Assembly: GCA_022577435.1 (NCBI GenBank) | Contig: JAKOON010000019.1 | Coordinates: 1,220,501 to 1,284,500, forward strand | DNA from: Embiotoca jacksoni | Lineage: Eukaryota; Chordata; Actinopteri; Embiotocidae | Reading direction: 5' to 3' | DNA length: 64,000 nt | In this document: positions 12,528-23,043 of the stretch, in pieces | Position numbering within the stretch: the first letter of the stretch is position 1 | Layout of the letters: every line of letters starts with the position of its first letter | The notes under the pieces: generated by a model | The model's database searches: none | The model's input: the letters and a program-made list of their open reading frames with translations, nothing else | Told to the model about the DNA's origin: nothing | Position numbers and translations under genes: made by a program

Positions 12528-13192
12528 AATAGAGAAAAGCAGCAGGAACCAGGTGAGCCTCCCGAAGTGCACCCTGGGTAATGCAGGTGAGAGTACCGGT
12601 GAGTGAGTACAGGTGAGAGTACCGGTGAGAGTACCGGTGAGTGAGTACAGGTGAGAGTACCGGTGAGTGAGTACCGGTGAGAGTACCGGTGAGAGTACGG
12701 GTGAGAGTACCGGTGAGAGTACGGGTGAGAGTACAGGTGAGAGTACCGGTGAGTGAGTACCGGTGAGAGTACGGGTGAGAGTACAGGTGAGAGTAGCGGT
12801 GAGAGTAGCGGTGAGAGTACCGGTGAGAGTACCGGTGAGTGAGTACAGGTGAGAGTACAGGTGAGTGAGTACCGGTGAGTGAGTACCGGTGAGTGAGTAG
12901 CGGTGAGAGTACCGGTGAGAGTACCGGGCCGGCCTCCTCCTCGCATTGGATGTACACATCATCCCGCCTTAAACAGTCCAACATCTGTCTGAAGACTAAA
13001 CGATGAAAACTTGAACGTCCCCGTGTTGCGCACGTGCGTTTGTTTACGTCGCCAGAAAACTACTTAACGCGAGACTTGGTCGGCTCGCGAGCTAACGAGC
13101 TAACGAGTCGCACGCAGCACGTGTCTTGGTGCGAGAGATCAAATGTTCGCGGACGAGACTTGGTGGAGCTCACCTGCTTTCCTCTGCGTCAT
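6306..13192 (-). CDS. erich1: ERICH1, glutamate-rich protein 1 (complete, six coding exons)
   Basis: Coding exons, high to low: 13192-13174, 11887-11747, 11656-11510, 9292-8939, 7934-7749, 6400-6306. Total is 942 nt, 313 codons plus TGA. Every intron is GT-AG and phase 1, which supports the model. Family hallmarks are an N-terminal VFQSKVLQKLYP block, RRMYTALPPPADY, the basic ISKNKKRKLKKK motif, ALEFTY followed by a poly-Glu tract, and a C-terminal helix ending QYWITDILP (human ERICH1 ends similarly with YWITHILP). The middle is low-complexity Glu/Arg/Lys, suggesting a disordered, probably nuclear protein, as in the family. Molecular function is poorly known. It is divergent from DLGAP2, as in human 8p23.3. 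Confidence 0.93.
6401..7748 (-). other. erich1: ERICH1 intron 5 with GT and G tracts
   Basis: This is a 1.35-kb intron. It contains (GT)7 followed directly by an 18-G run at 7201-7232. On the transcribed minus strand this reads as C-rich followed by CA repeats. No exon-like sequence was seen inside. Confidence 0.6.
7749..7934 (-). CDS. erich1: ERICH1 exon 5
   Basis: It encodes HVKVPRLSAAVDDLLGS to DNTSMSA and ends at a GTCAGT donor. It corresponds to the LHRLKTLLLLQDTERLKR helix region of human ERICH1. Two acceptors six nucleotides apart (AG at 7941-7942 and at 7935-7936, plus numbering) are both in frame, so the exon may start at 7934 or 7940, adding two residues. Confidence 0.9.
7935..8938 (-). 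other. erich1: ERICH1 intron 4 with a 22-G homopolymer
   Basis: This is a 1.0-kb intron. A run of 22 G at 8152-8173 is the notable content, flanked by GC-rich sequence. The rest is AT-rich and shows no coding signal. Confidence 0.6.
8939..9292 (-). CDS. erich1: ERICH1 exon 4 (low-complexity core)
   Basis: This 354-nt exon encodes an acidic start (EESSEEPDQDEEAEE), an Arg run, the ISKNKKRKLKKK block, the conserved ALEFTY, a run of nine or so Glu, and SDFLKTTMEIYMSD. The Arg and Glu runs are encoded by CCT/TCC triplet repeats (9001-9022 and about 9225-9243), so their lengths are probably polymorphic. The donor is GTAAGTAT. Confidence 0.93.
9293..11509 (-). other. erich1: ERICH1 intron 3 with an interspersed repeat
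   Basis: This is the largest ERICH1 intron, 2.2 kb. It carries a repeat-like sequence at about 9861-10040, listed separately. The remainder has no coding signal that I can support. Confidence 0.6.
9861..10040 (+). repeat. Teleost interspersed repeat, unclassified
   Basis: The block beginning GTTTGTTTGTTAGCAGAAT, followed by text like TTTCATGAAACTTGGT, matches a motif I remember as recurring across fish genomes (and other animals). I cannot name the transposon class. There is no ORF and no clear terminal repeat. Confidence 0.5.
11510..11656 (-). CDS. erich1: ERICH1 exon 3
   Basis: The acceptor is GTTTTAG and the donor GTAAGA. It encodes GDAGKTESA, then RRMYTALPPPADYRIHPE, which matches the RRLYTASGPPEGY block of human ERICH1, and ends AEDPA. 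Both ends are phase 1. Confidence 0.92.
11747..11887 (-). CDS. erich1: ERICH1 exon 2
   Basis: The acceptor is TTTATTTAG and the donor GTAAGA. It encodes the conserved VFQSKVLQKLYPAAP block and a variable charged segment ending EDTAF. Both ends are phase 1. Confidence 0.9.
12481..12526 (+). repeat. (TCAA)n microsatellite
   Basis: About eleven uninterrupted tetranucleotide copies lie in ERICH1 intron 1, about 60 bp from the larger minisatellite. Confidence 0.97.
12584..12927 (+). repeat. 12/14-bp minisatellite with splice-donor-like units (ERICH1 intron 1)
   Basis: About 27 tandem units alternate between a 12-bp form (GGTGAGAGTACC) and a 14-bp form (GGTGAGTGAGTACC). Point variants give AGGTGAG, CGGTGAG or GGGTGAG junctions, and GTAG in place of GTAC. 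Read on the plus strand, nearly every unit resembles a 5' splice site (AG|GTGAGT or AG|GTGAGA). On the minus strand no unit contains a stop, so all three minus frames stay open for about 140-155 codons; these are repeat artefacts, not genes. Confidence 0.97.
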
Positions 13193-13560
13193 GTCGACAC
13201 ATCCAGCTGAGCCGAAGCGAGGAGGACACAAGCTTCAATGCTGCAGACGGCTAGGCATTATTAAGCTATCAAGCTAGCCGAGTTAAGTAGCTGTTGAAAG
13301 TGAGGTCGCGTCTTCACGTCGATCACCGGAGATTTAACACACTAGTAGTGACTTAAAGGACGTTTAACTGCGCCTGACAGACCAGAATAACCCTCGGACC
13401 TCCAGCTGCACTCTCCAACCGCTACGACCGAAACACATTATGGTTCCGCCTCTGGCCAACGGAGAGCCAGACCTCGCTTCCGCTGCCAAAGTCCATTCAA
13501 ACTCGCGCCAAATTAAATTGGACTTGCTTTTCAAAAGCGATAAGTGCCCCACAAATCGCA
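12940..13560. promoter_or_regulatory. CpG-rich ERICH1 promoter, possibly bidirectional
   Basis: CpG dinucleotides are dense compared with flanking sequence. Upstream of the ERICH1 ATG are a perfect E2F-type site (GCGCCAAA at 13505-13512) and a CCAAT box on the minus strand (13517-13521). Two CACGTG E-boxes lie at 13031-13036 and 13118-13123, inside the start of intron 1. No TATA box is evident. The candidate DLGAP2 start is 0.9 kb away on the other strand, so shared control is plausible but inferred. Confidence 0.6.
13174..13192 (-). CDS. erich1: ERICH1 exon 1 (start codon)
   Basis: It encodes MTQRKA plus the first base of a Val codon and ends at a GTGAGC donor. The human protein has the analogous RKHVF junction. 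The ATG complement is at 13190-13192, within CpG-rich sequence. Confidence 0.85.
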
Positions 13561-14109
13561 TATCAATATATTCCCTGGATCAGGCAAATCCACTTTTTTA
13601 ATTCGGCATATGTATCACCCTTGTTTAATACAATATTAAGAATATAACAGGCCGCAATCTTTGACACCGACTACAGTGTGTATCGATGGGATGGACTGAG
13701 GGAATAATAAGTGCAGATTTGCATCACAGACAGTTTTATAAAGGTTGGACGAATTAAACTATGACTGCGGCTTCTTATTAAAATGCCCCCAGGTCACCTG
13801 AGCCGGACAGTCTCACCGCCAAACAATCAAAGTTCATGTAATTTGAAGCTCGATTTCAGTTACTAACTTTCTGAAGTGTGATGCATCGAGCTGCAGCGCC
13901 CCGTGTGGTTGGATCCGGTAATAACAGCTGTTTCGGGCGTGCGCACACCGTGCCAGCTGTAGGACGGGGTGGAGGCGAGATGAGAATACTGAGCAGGCAC
14001 CTCATGGCTCAGCATCAGCACCGGGCTGAGTTAACATTTGCGCACCCATCAAACTTGGCTTGGGACCTCAGCATGTGAACGGGCTTTGCAGGAGGAGGAT
14101 CCACCTAGA

Positions 14110-14127
14110 ATGTCAGCTCTGAAGAAG
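14110..14127 (+). CDS. dlgap2: Candidate DLGAP2 first coding exon (MSALKK)
   Basis: The sequence is ATG plus five codons, followed by an AAG|GTAATT donor. An in-frame TAA at 14032-14034 precedes it, with no other in-frame ATG between, and A at -3 gives a fair start context. The intron is phase 0, matching the phase at which the recognised exon at 22,546 starts. The spliced N-terminus would be MSALKK followed by VLPGIL; as I recall, human DLGAP2 begins MGTAQ and then VLPGIL. The residues before the junction are not conserved, so the join is inferred from phase, strand and position. Confidence 0.5.
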
Positions 14128-17100
14128 GTAATTCCTCCTCTTTCTTTTCTTAATCTTTCAGCACACCTTAAACTCCTAAAATATGACATGCAGGAAATAT
14201 ATATGTATGTGTATATATATATATATTTATATATTTATATAGTGAATGAGAAGATGCATGCAGTAATGAGATATGGGTGTGTGTTTAAGCAGTTTGGTTG
14301 CAGGATGTTCTTAGTTATGTAAGTGAATCAGACTTTTAGGCTATTGGCTTTTTCAGTGTAAAATCTTCCATCATTATTAAAACTATATTAAGTGAACAAA
14401 TTTATTTTGTCACGATCAGCAATCACAATTTCTTCATCACTTTTGGATAACATTTATTCACCATTTATCTGCTGTAGCTCATGCATGTCATCCCACTTAC
14501 GTTTATCCCCACGGAGGAGGTTAAAATAAGGAGCATTTCAGGCAGAACAAAGCCCTCTTGGCTTCGTCTAACTTCTCAGATGCATGTTATGTCAGGTTTG
14601 ATCTCCCCCAGACTCCTCCTTTTGTGCACTGTCACGTAATACTGTATGTGCCATGCGGACTGGAGTCTCTGTGGGTGGATGAGCTTCACTGACTGTGTCT
14701 GACAAAAGCCCAAGCCCAGCGCTGGCAACCCTGAATGAGACTGGAGCTCCATACAGCTTAACAAAAGAAGGCATTGGAGGAGTTGTAGGTTTTGTAGGAA
14801 TCAAGAAAACTACACAGATTTGTATAAACATGTTACATAATACCTTGCAGTGAACAAGGCGTTGAGCAGCGTTTGCACAATTCTCACAATCCCTCAGATT
14901 AATCAAAGACTGGGACATGTACTCCTGTGAATGATGCAGAAATCAGCCTCTTTTGCTGTTGGGGAAATTGCAAGATAAGAACGAGTCACCTGCCTCTTTG
15001 TGTAGAAACCTTGTCATCACTGTTAGTTGTACACGGACAAATTGTGTTGTTTGGGATTCAGTGCGGTTGCAAGTATTGATGTCTCAGCGCCAATAGATTC
15101 CCACGATTGAGCGACACAAATAAGAAAGGAAGTTGTAAAGAAAGCCTGCTTCACCAAATCCACAGCAAAGTATGCGGTACTCAGCACATACTGTGAGTGA
15201 CAAAGTGCTGGCTGCCAGCTCCCATAGTCAGACATCATAATCACAGAGGTGCTAAAAATAGGGGAATATATTCATTGACATGCTTTAGAAGCTCTACGGA
15301 GTTATTACTGTTCAACCCTGTGGTTAGAAGTTTTACCAAGATGCTCCTCTGCTGTACTTGTACCGTGTTCAATAATACAAAAACCCTTTATTTTTAGACA
15401 GTAGTGGTCAGCCAGCCTTACGTCAATGACACAGCTGTTTGGGTGAGATCTGGATGTATAAAATATGGACTTGAAAGGTTGTGCATTGCATAGTTGTCCA
15501 TATATAGAAAATGCATCTCTGAATGTTTTATTTGGGGTTTTAGAAAAGTGTCCCATGTTCAATATGCATATGTAGCCTGTCTATACCCAGAAGAAGGACA
15601 ACCAGTGGGTGGACAGGTGGCAGGTGGCAGGTGAGAAATGCATGTCACCGCTATAAGTCCTTATGTGACTGGAAAATAAATGACCTGTCACTTACCAGCT
15701 TCAGGGGGCCCCACCTTTTACCTCATCTGCATCACCACCTCTGTGTAACCAGGCGACTGCACACTCTTTCAATGAAAGCCTGATGATTCAGAGGAGATGG
15801 AGAAATCTTTACTCGTACTACCAGGCAATTTCTGTGCTTAAAAAGAAGAGAGCTTAATTCAAAGCTACCGCATGCGTTAAACGAATAAAGGACAAGAAAA
15901 GAAATAATTGGAAAAGTGACATTATTTTCCCTTAGAAGCACTTGAAGAAATTGAATAGCTTTTTTCAGGAGATTTCTAAGGCTGCCGTCAAACTGCTCGC
16001 AGGGAGAAGCACACGCCCACGCAGACTGAAGAGTCGTCAACGGGAGGCATGTGTGGACTTTGGCTTCTCGGCAGTGACACAATCGGGCTCTCGTAATCGA
16101 TTTGAAGATGCACAGCAAACCCGAAACACTGCATTTATGTGAGCGGTGATGTCATCCCGATGCAGAGGAGCAGCGGTGAATGTAGACAGCCTGACTAAAA
16201 GTAAATGTTGAAACCTTCAGCCGGCTCTTTTCTTATTCATGTAGTCACCGGTACAGATGTGTTTCTGCCTTCTCCCTCCATGTCCTGTTCTTCTTGTCCT
16301 TCATCTCTCTCACTTTAATACTTTCTCCTGCTGCCATACTCTCTCTCCTTCTGTTTGTGTCTTCCTCTCTTTTTAGGCCTCTATTCATTCTGCTATAAAT
16401 GTCCCCCTGCATCCGTAACTGTTTGGCTTCGGTGGTGGGATGCAGGCGAAGTCGGGGGTGGAGGGGGGGATAGGACACTACTTTCTGAATCTAATAATGC
16501 ATGAGATCCAAGTGTATGTGTGTGTGTGAGTGGTTATCGGTGCAACTTGTGTACAAAGCAGTTTATCATGTTTGCGCTGTGGAGGGAACAGATGTGGCGG
16601 GTTGGTGTCGCTGCATCCTGCTGGTGTTGCTGTAATGCAATAGCTGCAGGCTGCATTAGGAAGGCATCTGGAACCTTTCTCTCTTATACAGACACTTTCA
16701 TACCACCCTGTAATATCAATAGTGATGATGAGTTTACCAAGTGACCTGTGTCGGCCAGATCGGTTCATCTTCCTCCGTTTGCTGTCCTTGTGTCACGTCA
16801 GCTGCATGTCTTTAAAACCCTTTGACGAGGCACAAAAGGAAATCATCTCGTGGTCTAAGTGGGATCATACATTTGTTCCTGAAGGCTGTGCACTTTAATG
16901 CTCTATCAAAATGTCAAATCTGATCTTCATGCAAGTGGAAGAGCCCGTACAATTTGAAGTGTGCTTGACCTTGAAGAACCGTCGTCCTAATATCAATAAT
17001 GTCGGCGAAAGGCCTTTTTATAACTTTAAATTGAGCCATGAACTTGCATTTATCCGCTAAATAAAACAGCCCAAATTAATGAAGGACCATGAAGGGAGGA

Positions 17101-18734
17101 TTTGTGACTGGAGTAAGTGTGAGAGATTTGATTAAGCTCCAGAGAATAGTTAAGAGCTTTTATTGCCCTAATGTCTTCAGGCTGTTTAATGTACATCTTT
17201 ACCACACCACATGATTTTGCAGTAAAAGCCTGAAATCAGAGGCCTTTGATGCAGTATGCTGCTCCTGCCATGTTTTCACCTTTGGAGAGTTAGAGTCCAA
17301 GAGCTCAGTGGTGAAATTATAAATGAAGCATGAGAAAGCTTCCCTCATCCCTGCTGTGAGAAGGACATTTCTGATATTGATGATGAAATTTGGAGCTACA
17401 GGAGGGAATTGTATGAGCAAACATCGCAGATTCAAGGAAACCGAGTACACCCGGGAGAGTTGAGAAATTTGAGGTGAATTAAAATAAGCAGAAGTAAATC
17501 TTTCTTTTCTAAGCGCTTTCATGATAATCTTCAGGAGCGGCACATTGTTTGCTCTGATCTGTTCATTGTAGAATATTATTTCTGCTGGTCTTTCTGACAT
17601 CTTACTGGCTGACTCACTCACCCTGTTTTTTCCTGAAATCCCAGATCTTTGGTGTGTTCATTACCAGACTGCTCCTGCAGACTGATCTCTACGTGCTCTC
17701 GCCCTGTATTTCATGTAAAGGTGTCAAAACATCCATATCAGGCTTTGACCTTCATCCAACCCTGCAAACACATCGCTGCACTTTGCACCCGTTGTCTTTG
17801 CACGAGTGTCTGGAGGGCGTTTCAGCTTCATTTACATGCCTTGCCATTTCCCTGCTGGTGCGTATTCAAAAGAGGTGAAGGTCACATGAACTTTGCTGTA
17901 CTGTGTCCTCCATCAATGTTAATTTATTAACTGAAAAAAATAAGACTTTCTTGAGGGATATCTGTCAGCTTGAGATTGTAGGAAAATTATTTTGCATGTT
18001 TTTCATTTGACAGTGAAAGTTGCTCATAAAGCTTCTAAAGTAGTAAAATTATGGAAAATGTACTGTTGAATTTTAGTTTTGTTCATTTGGAAGTTACAAA
18101 GTGGATAAGTGAATCAAAATAAATGTCTTAAAATGTAAACGATTTGTGATGATATCACAGAGCCCCGATCTCATTCTATTCATTTATGTTATTATTATCA
18201 TGATTATTTGTTACTAAAGCTTGACAAAAGCAAAATGAGATGTAAATTGAACTGCCTATTTATATTGAAAAATTAGGGATCCTACAATTATACAAATGAT
18301 CAATAGAACAAAGTGCCGTTCATCACAGTCTCATATTAAATACTGTCATTGTGAAACCAATTATTTGTTCCTGACATTGTGGAGTTATTTCAACTCGTCT
18401 CTATAGCCGGCCTTCGTTTGTTGTGTAGTTCACGTCAACTTCATTACATTGGAAGGCGTTTCGAATAATTTGTCTGTTCGCGTGTCATAGCTGCTGTAAC
18501 TTTACACCACAGCGTTTCATGGCTCGACTGGAAGGCAGCAGACAGAACTCAGGCGGACTAGAGGAGCTTTGAAATGCACTGAAGTCGCTCCGCTTCCTGT
18601 CCGTCCGCTCAGATCTCCATCAGCCCACCAAGAGTTCCACTCTACCCTCCGCAGCAGGCACCAAGATATCCTATTATACACTGCCACTTCTGATAATTGC
18701 TTGTACCCAGCAGCAGCAGCAGTAGTGTGTGGAG

Positions 18735-18737
<3 letters not shown>

Positions 18738-18767
<30 letters not shown>
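18738..18767 (+). repeat. (GT)n microsatellite
   Basis: A 30-bp uninterrupted dinucleotide array, preceded by an (AGC)n-like stretch. Confidence 0.97.
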
Positions 18768-18768
<1 letters not shown>

Positions 18769-21700
18769 TCTGCTGTGGTGAAACCGGGCCGTGCCGCTCC
18801 GAGACTCAGATCACGTGCAGAACCGTTAAATGAACCCGGCACACCGGAGCTTCACTTGTTTGGAGACATTTGCTCCAAAGTGGCGGACGGATAGGTCGAC
18901 GGGGTTTGTGCCCCTCGTAGAAGTTCAACAACGACTCTGACTTGTGTCGTTGACCTTTTTGAATTTTTGCTTTTATGAGCATCAGTTTATGCACGAGTTC
19001 AATTATGAAGTCTGTCTCTCATCATCATTCTCCTCGGTCTCATGAGGCAGGCTCCATCAAACAGTAGACAAAACGATCTCCCAGACAAATGGATTTCCAG
19101 GGTAAAAGTAATCAGTGCTTTCATGTCGGGGGTCATTTTCAGAGAGCTGATATCAGAGAGGAAAGTTTCTTCCCGGACTCAAATGGTGTGTGACTCACCT
19201 GAGTTGGCCTGTCTGATTGTGCATCTCCGTTAATGAGCATGCATTTGGTTGTTTCTTTCCTCTGCTGCAAATGCCTCAACAGCCTTTGTGTGTCTCTGTG
19301 AAAGCAGATTTGTAGCTCCTGCTTTGTCAGAGACGTGAAACTATATTTAATCCAACGACCATAAAAACTGCAAAAAGCCTTTTTTTTTCTGAGCACACCA
19401 AAACCTTCTGAAAATCCTAAATTAATGCCGTAGTGAGCTTCTAAGTGCTTCTTGCTATTTTAGCCTAAAAGCTCAACAATCCCATGTTTATTATTTGAGT
19501 GCTACTGTACGAGTTTCTACTATAAGGTAATGTCATATAACACACGCTTATCATGTGTCTTCAGTGTTCTCCTCACATTCCTCTCTGAAGTACACAAAAC
19601 AAAAGATTCCTCAATCAGCACTTTTCTACCTAACCTGCTTTACAATCAGATATCTGGACTGTGTTTCACCCCATCCTGCATGTCGTGTGAAATATCGATG
19701 TAGCCTGGTGATAAATGTTCAGAGTTGACAATTGTTGGAAACATCTCCTGCTTTTGAAGTCTTTAATGGTCTCCACTGCATATTTATTCTTGCAGCCTCA
19801 GACCACATGAGAAAGGCAAGTCGTCCTATTGGACGAGCACGACAGCCGATGGAGCTTCTTATTAACTCGCTGCCTCGGTGGGGTTTGAAGACTCATTCAC
19901 AAGATTAGACTCTGCTTGTCTTTGAAGATGTGTTTTTCTTTTCATGCTTCTCCAATGACTGCAACAGAAACCTAAATTTGTTTTTCAAATTAAATGACTG
20001 ATTTACTGGGTTATTATAGTTAATTAGGCTTTGATAGGATGGAGGTTACTTATTTCGTGTGTGGCAGGTTTTAGTGTGAAATCAGACTATTTGATGGAAA
20101 CCAGCTATTCAAATCTGAGTAATCTTCGACGACCAGTCTGTAAAAATACCCGAAACATCAAACCGGATTCTGCTCTGTTTTTGTATCTCCAGTTGTCCCA
20201 GCTATATGTGTCCATGGGATTGTCCTGGTGTGTTGTAAGTCTGTCTTGTTGAAACATGGTGACATAAATCCTCCCTTGTGCTCATCCCAACACGAGCTTA
20301 AAAAGACAAAACGGCTGCCTAACGCATTTTCGTATGCAGAATTAGACACCTTGCTTTCAGACTCCAATCCTTTTAAAGCGTAAATGAGAGGCGGCGACGA
20401 GAGCGTCGCCGACAGCTCGTTTTCCAGACGCCTCCAGCACACGTCTCTGCCAGCCAGCAGCAGCCGTTATATCTGTACATCATGCAGCTGTTTGAGTTAT
20501 TACAAACCAATTATTGTGTCATCAACTCTGAAGAGCTATCAGTCGGTGTCTACCACATAACTTTCATATCCACTTGTTTACCGAGTAGGAGTCTGCAGAA
20601 CCTTGATTACACCGCATGCACCGCAGTAATATAATGTAAAACAGTTGAAATGAGAAGAGCCTGAATCGCACATGAAAATCACTACAGCAACAAATGCAGT
20701 TTCTCAGTCCTGTAATCAGGATCTGCAGTGTAGTTTTCACACAGAAAATAACAGGTTTATTCTCTACAATAACTTTTCAAGAAACATCTAAATAAGTTTA
20801 ATCAAAATGCTTTTTTTTGGTACTTGATATTAACTTTAATGTTTGGTGAACTTTTAGCATTTCAGCAGCTCTGTTTAAAACCTTTTTGTTGCCAATCTAC
20901 GTGCCTGTATTTTCTTTAACCTTTGTAACAATGCAATTTCAATGCAAATTCAAAATCACAAGTAGAGATACACACAAATGGAAATCCATAGTTTACACTT
21001 ATATGAACTATACTCTACTTAACCAGAAGCTACTCTACAAACTACAGACCATTGTTTGGCATCAAGTTCTGTCGGGTCCAGAAAGTTACTGAGTGTTTCT
21101 CATTTAACTGTTTTTTAGGGTCACGTAACAAAACTTTTAAAAAGAAAAATCTGCAATTCATTAACACCTGCCTGCATGGATTTTATTTTAATTCTAGGAT
21201 TACCTTTCATCTTCTGGTAAAGTAGAAAATGAGTCTGGATGACGAGTGTATGTGCGTGAGGGCCTCTTCTCGTACTGTATGAATGATGTAGAGGCTTGAT
21301 AGCTCATTGAATGTCCCCCAGATACGAGCCATTAGTGTTCATCTCTATTTCATGTTTGCCCTTCTCTCTCTCTTCAAGAGGTACCTTTATATATGCTCCA
21401 CACTTTAATTAGTCCTCTTTAAACGGGACACTTATGCGATCTCTCTTGTTCAGTCCCAGAGAGTGAAATCACTGACAGACAGGAGCCCACGATAACCAGC
21501 AAGTGCAAAAGTAGAACAATGTTAACGCTATCAGAAGACAAAAATGGAGAATAAAGAGGAGGTCTGTCTGTTATTAAAGTCATTTTGGACCACAATGAGC
21601 CTGTCACTCAAATGTAAGGACACGGAGGCAGTGATAGCACCTACTGAACCACCTCCACATCTCCGTCTTTGTCTTCTTCTCTGGGAGAAATCTGACATAT

Positions 21701-22465
21701 TTCTTACTTATTGATATTCGGTGCCAAAGAAAAGCTTAAGAAACCTTTTGTCATATAAAGAAATTAAAACAGTACACTCTGTTTTGATTTTCAGGTCTTC
21801 AATAATTCTGCAGTGTTTCCCCAAGAATAAGACCAAACGCTTTACTGAGGCTCAGATATTACTTTGGATCAATTAATGATTTAGTGAACTCCTCACAGAA
21901 TACTCGAGAATAATAGCGACTGTAAGCATGCATTATTGATGAGTGACGACCACCTGAGGCTTGTGAGTAGTGTAATAATTGACTTGTCTTCCCCGCTACA
22001 ACTTTCTGGCACCGCAAAGCTGCTTATGAAGAAGAGACAGTTTCTAAAACTGGCCTGTTGACATGAAAACCAAATTTACTCACAACGCTTCCCTCCGAGT
22101 GAATTCAACGATATTTGAACTCCCCGTCCCGGCGGATTGCCAGCGGACCATATTTGTCTTCACACGCAATTTAACTCACCTTTCAGTGTTTGTAGATAGA
22201 ATCAGAGATACACAGTTTAAAATGAACCTCTCACACACACACATACACACCGCCACCATTATGTAGTGCTCCGCTGCTCACATCACCGTGCAGAAGAAAG
22301 GTCTGAGATAAATGTGGGAGCAGCTCTGATGCAAATGTTGAGAAGCGGGTATCTGTGGTTACTCTGTAATTGTGGGTCTCAGCATGGCTCGGTGCGTTTC
22401 CCCTGAGCTCCAGCTTGTTTATCTGCTTTGAGCTGCTGTGATATTAACGTCTTTCCCTTCCTCTG

Positions 22466-22513
22466 CCCCCCCCCCCCCTCTCTCTCTCTGCCCCCCCCAC
22501 CACCACCACCACC
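22466..22513 (+). repeat. C-run / (CT)n / (CAC)n low-complexity tract
   Basis: Consecutive C-run, CT and CAC tracts just upstream of the DLGAP2 exon. The pyrimidine richness continues to the acceptor and may serve the splice site. Confidence 0.9.
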
Positions 22514-22545
22514 ATCACCTCTTCCTTGTTGTTATTTCCTGGAAG

Positions 22546-22600
22546 GTGTTGCCAGGCATACTGCAGAAGCATTGCTGTATCTTACCAGGCAGGAACACAG
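22546..22600 (+). CDS. dlgap2: DLGAP2 (SAPAP2) N-terminal coding exon
   Basis: This 55-nt exon encodes VLPGILQKHCCILPGRNT plus one base. It is nearly identical to residues I recall from the human DLGAP2 N-terminus (VLPGILQKHCCILPDRNT). The acceptor is TTCCTGGAAG| and the donor ACAG|GTAAGG; the start is phase 0 and the end phase 1. DLGAP2 is a postsynaptic density scaffold that binds the guanylate-kinase domain of PSD-95 family proteins and Shank. None of its large central exons or its C-terminal GKAP domain is in the window, so the gene must continue to the right. Position and strand agree with human ERICH1/DLGAP2 synteny. Confidence 0.88.
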
Positions 22601-22995
22601 GTAAGGACCAAACAGATGTCGCCCCTCTCCACTGAACACACCCACAGTAGAGCCGGTCAGGGAGAGGAGGAGGAGGAGGAGGGGGGGTGCTCCCCTTTCA
22701 GTGGGCGGGTCACATTTGTCTGTCTACCTGTTTTTGTCTGCGCTCTGTACTTCGTCCGCTGCCTGATGTTTTCTCACAGCTTTGATCCGTTCTGACTTAC
22801 AGATGATCGTTTTATCATTTGCCATTCTTACTGTAGAGTTGTTCATGTTTTATCGGTGAATCAATGCCACCGCTAACATTTTTCTAAATTGACATGGGGT
22901 TCTCTGTGCATTTATTAAATGCCACATGGAGGGAAACATTTGGGGGCCGTTGTTGCGAACTTGTGATGATGACGGGCTTCTTCACATCGTTGCAG

Positions 22996-23043
22996 GTGTG
23001 AAGAGGTTGCTGATGAAATTGAAGAGCAGGGAGATATACTCAG
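22996..23043 (+). CDS. dlgap2: Possible DLGAP2 cassette microexon (48 nt)
   Basis: It lies between TTCACATCGTTGCAG and GTACCTGG. It is 48 nt and phase 1 at both ends, so it could follow the 22,600 donor and be skipped without a frameshift. In that phase it reads GVKRLLMKLKSREIYS, with no stop. I see no human counterpart and the donor is not strong. This is a structural candidate only. Confidence 0.22.

Larger units (their letters stand above)
14128..22545 (+). other. dlgap2: DLGAP2 intron (8.4 kb)
   Basis: This stretch is AT-rich non-coding sequence between the candidate first exon and the recognised exon. It contains a (TA)n tract at 14197-14240 and a (GT)n array at 18738-18767. A small CpG-rich patch lies at about 20,385-20,470. 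No coding exon was recognised; open frames on both strands are short and lack splice context. Confidence 0.5.

Noticed and set aside
12513..12984. Three overlapping minus-strand frames of 141-155 codons
   Set aside because: They are translations of the minisatellite, whose units lack stops on that strand in any frame.
22438..22635. Taking the whole Pro/His-rich open frame at 22.4-22.6 kb as coding
   Set aside because: The part before 22,546 is C/CAC low-complexity sequence ahead of an acceptor, and the part after 22,600 follows a GTAAGG donor; only the 55-nt exon matches DLGAP2.
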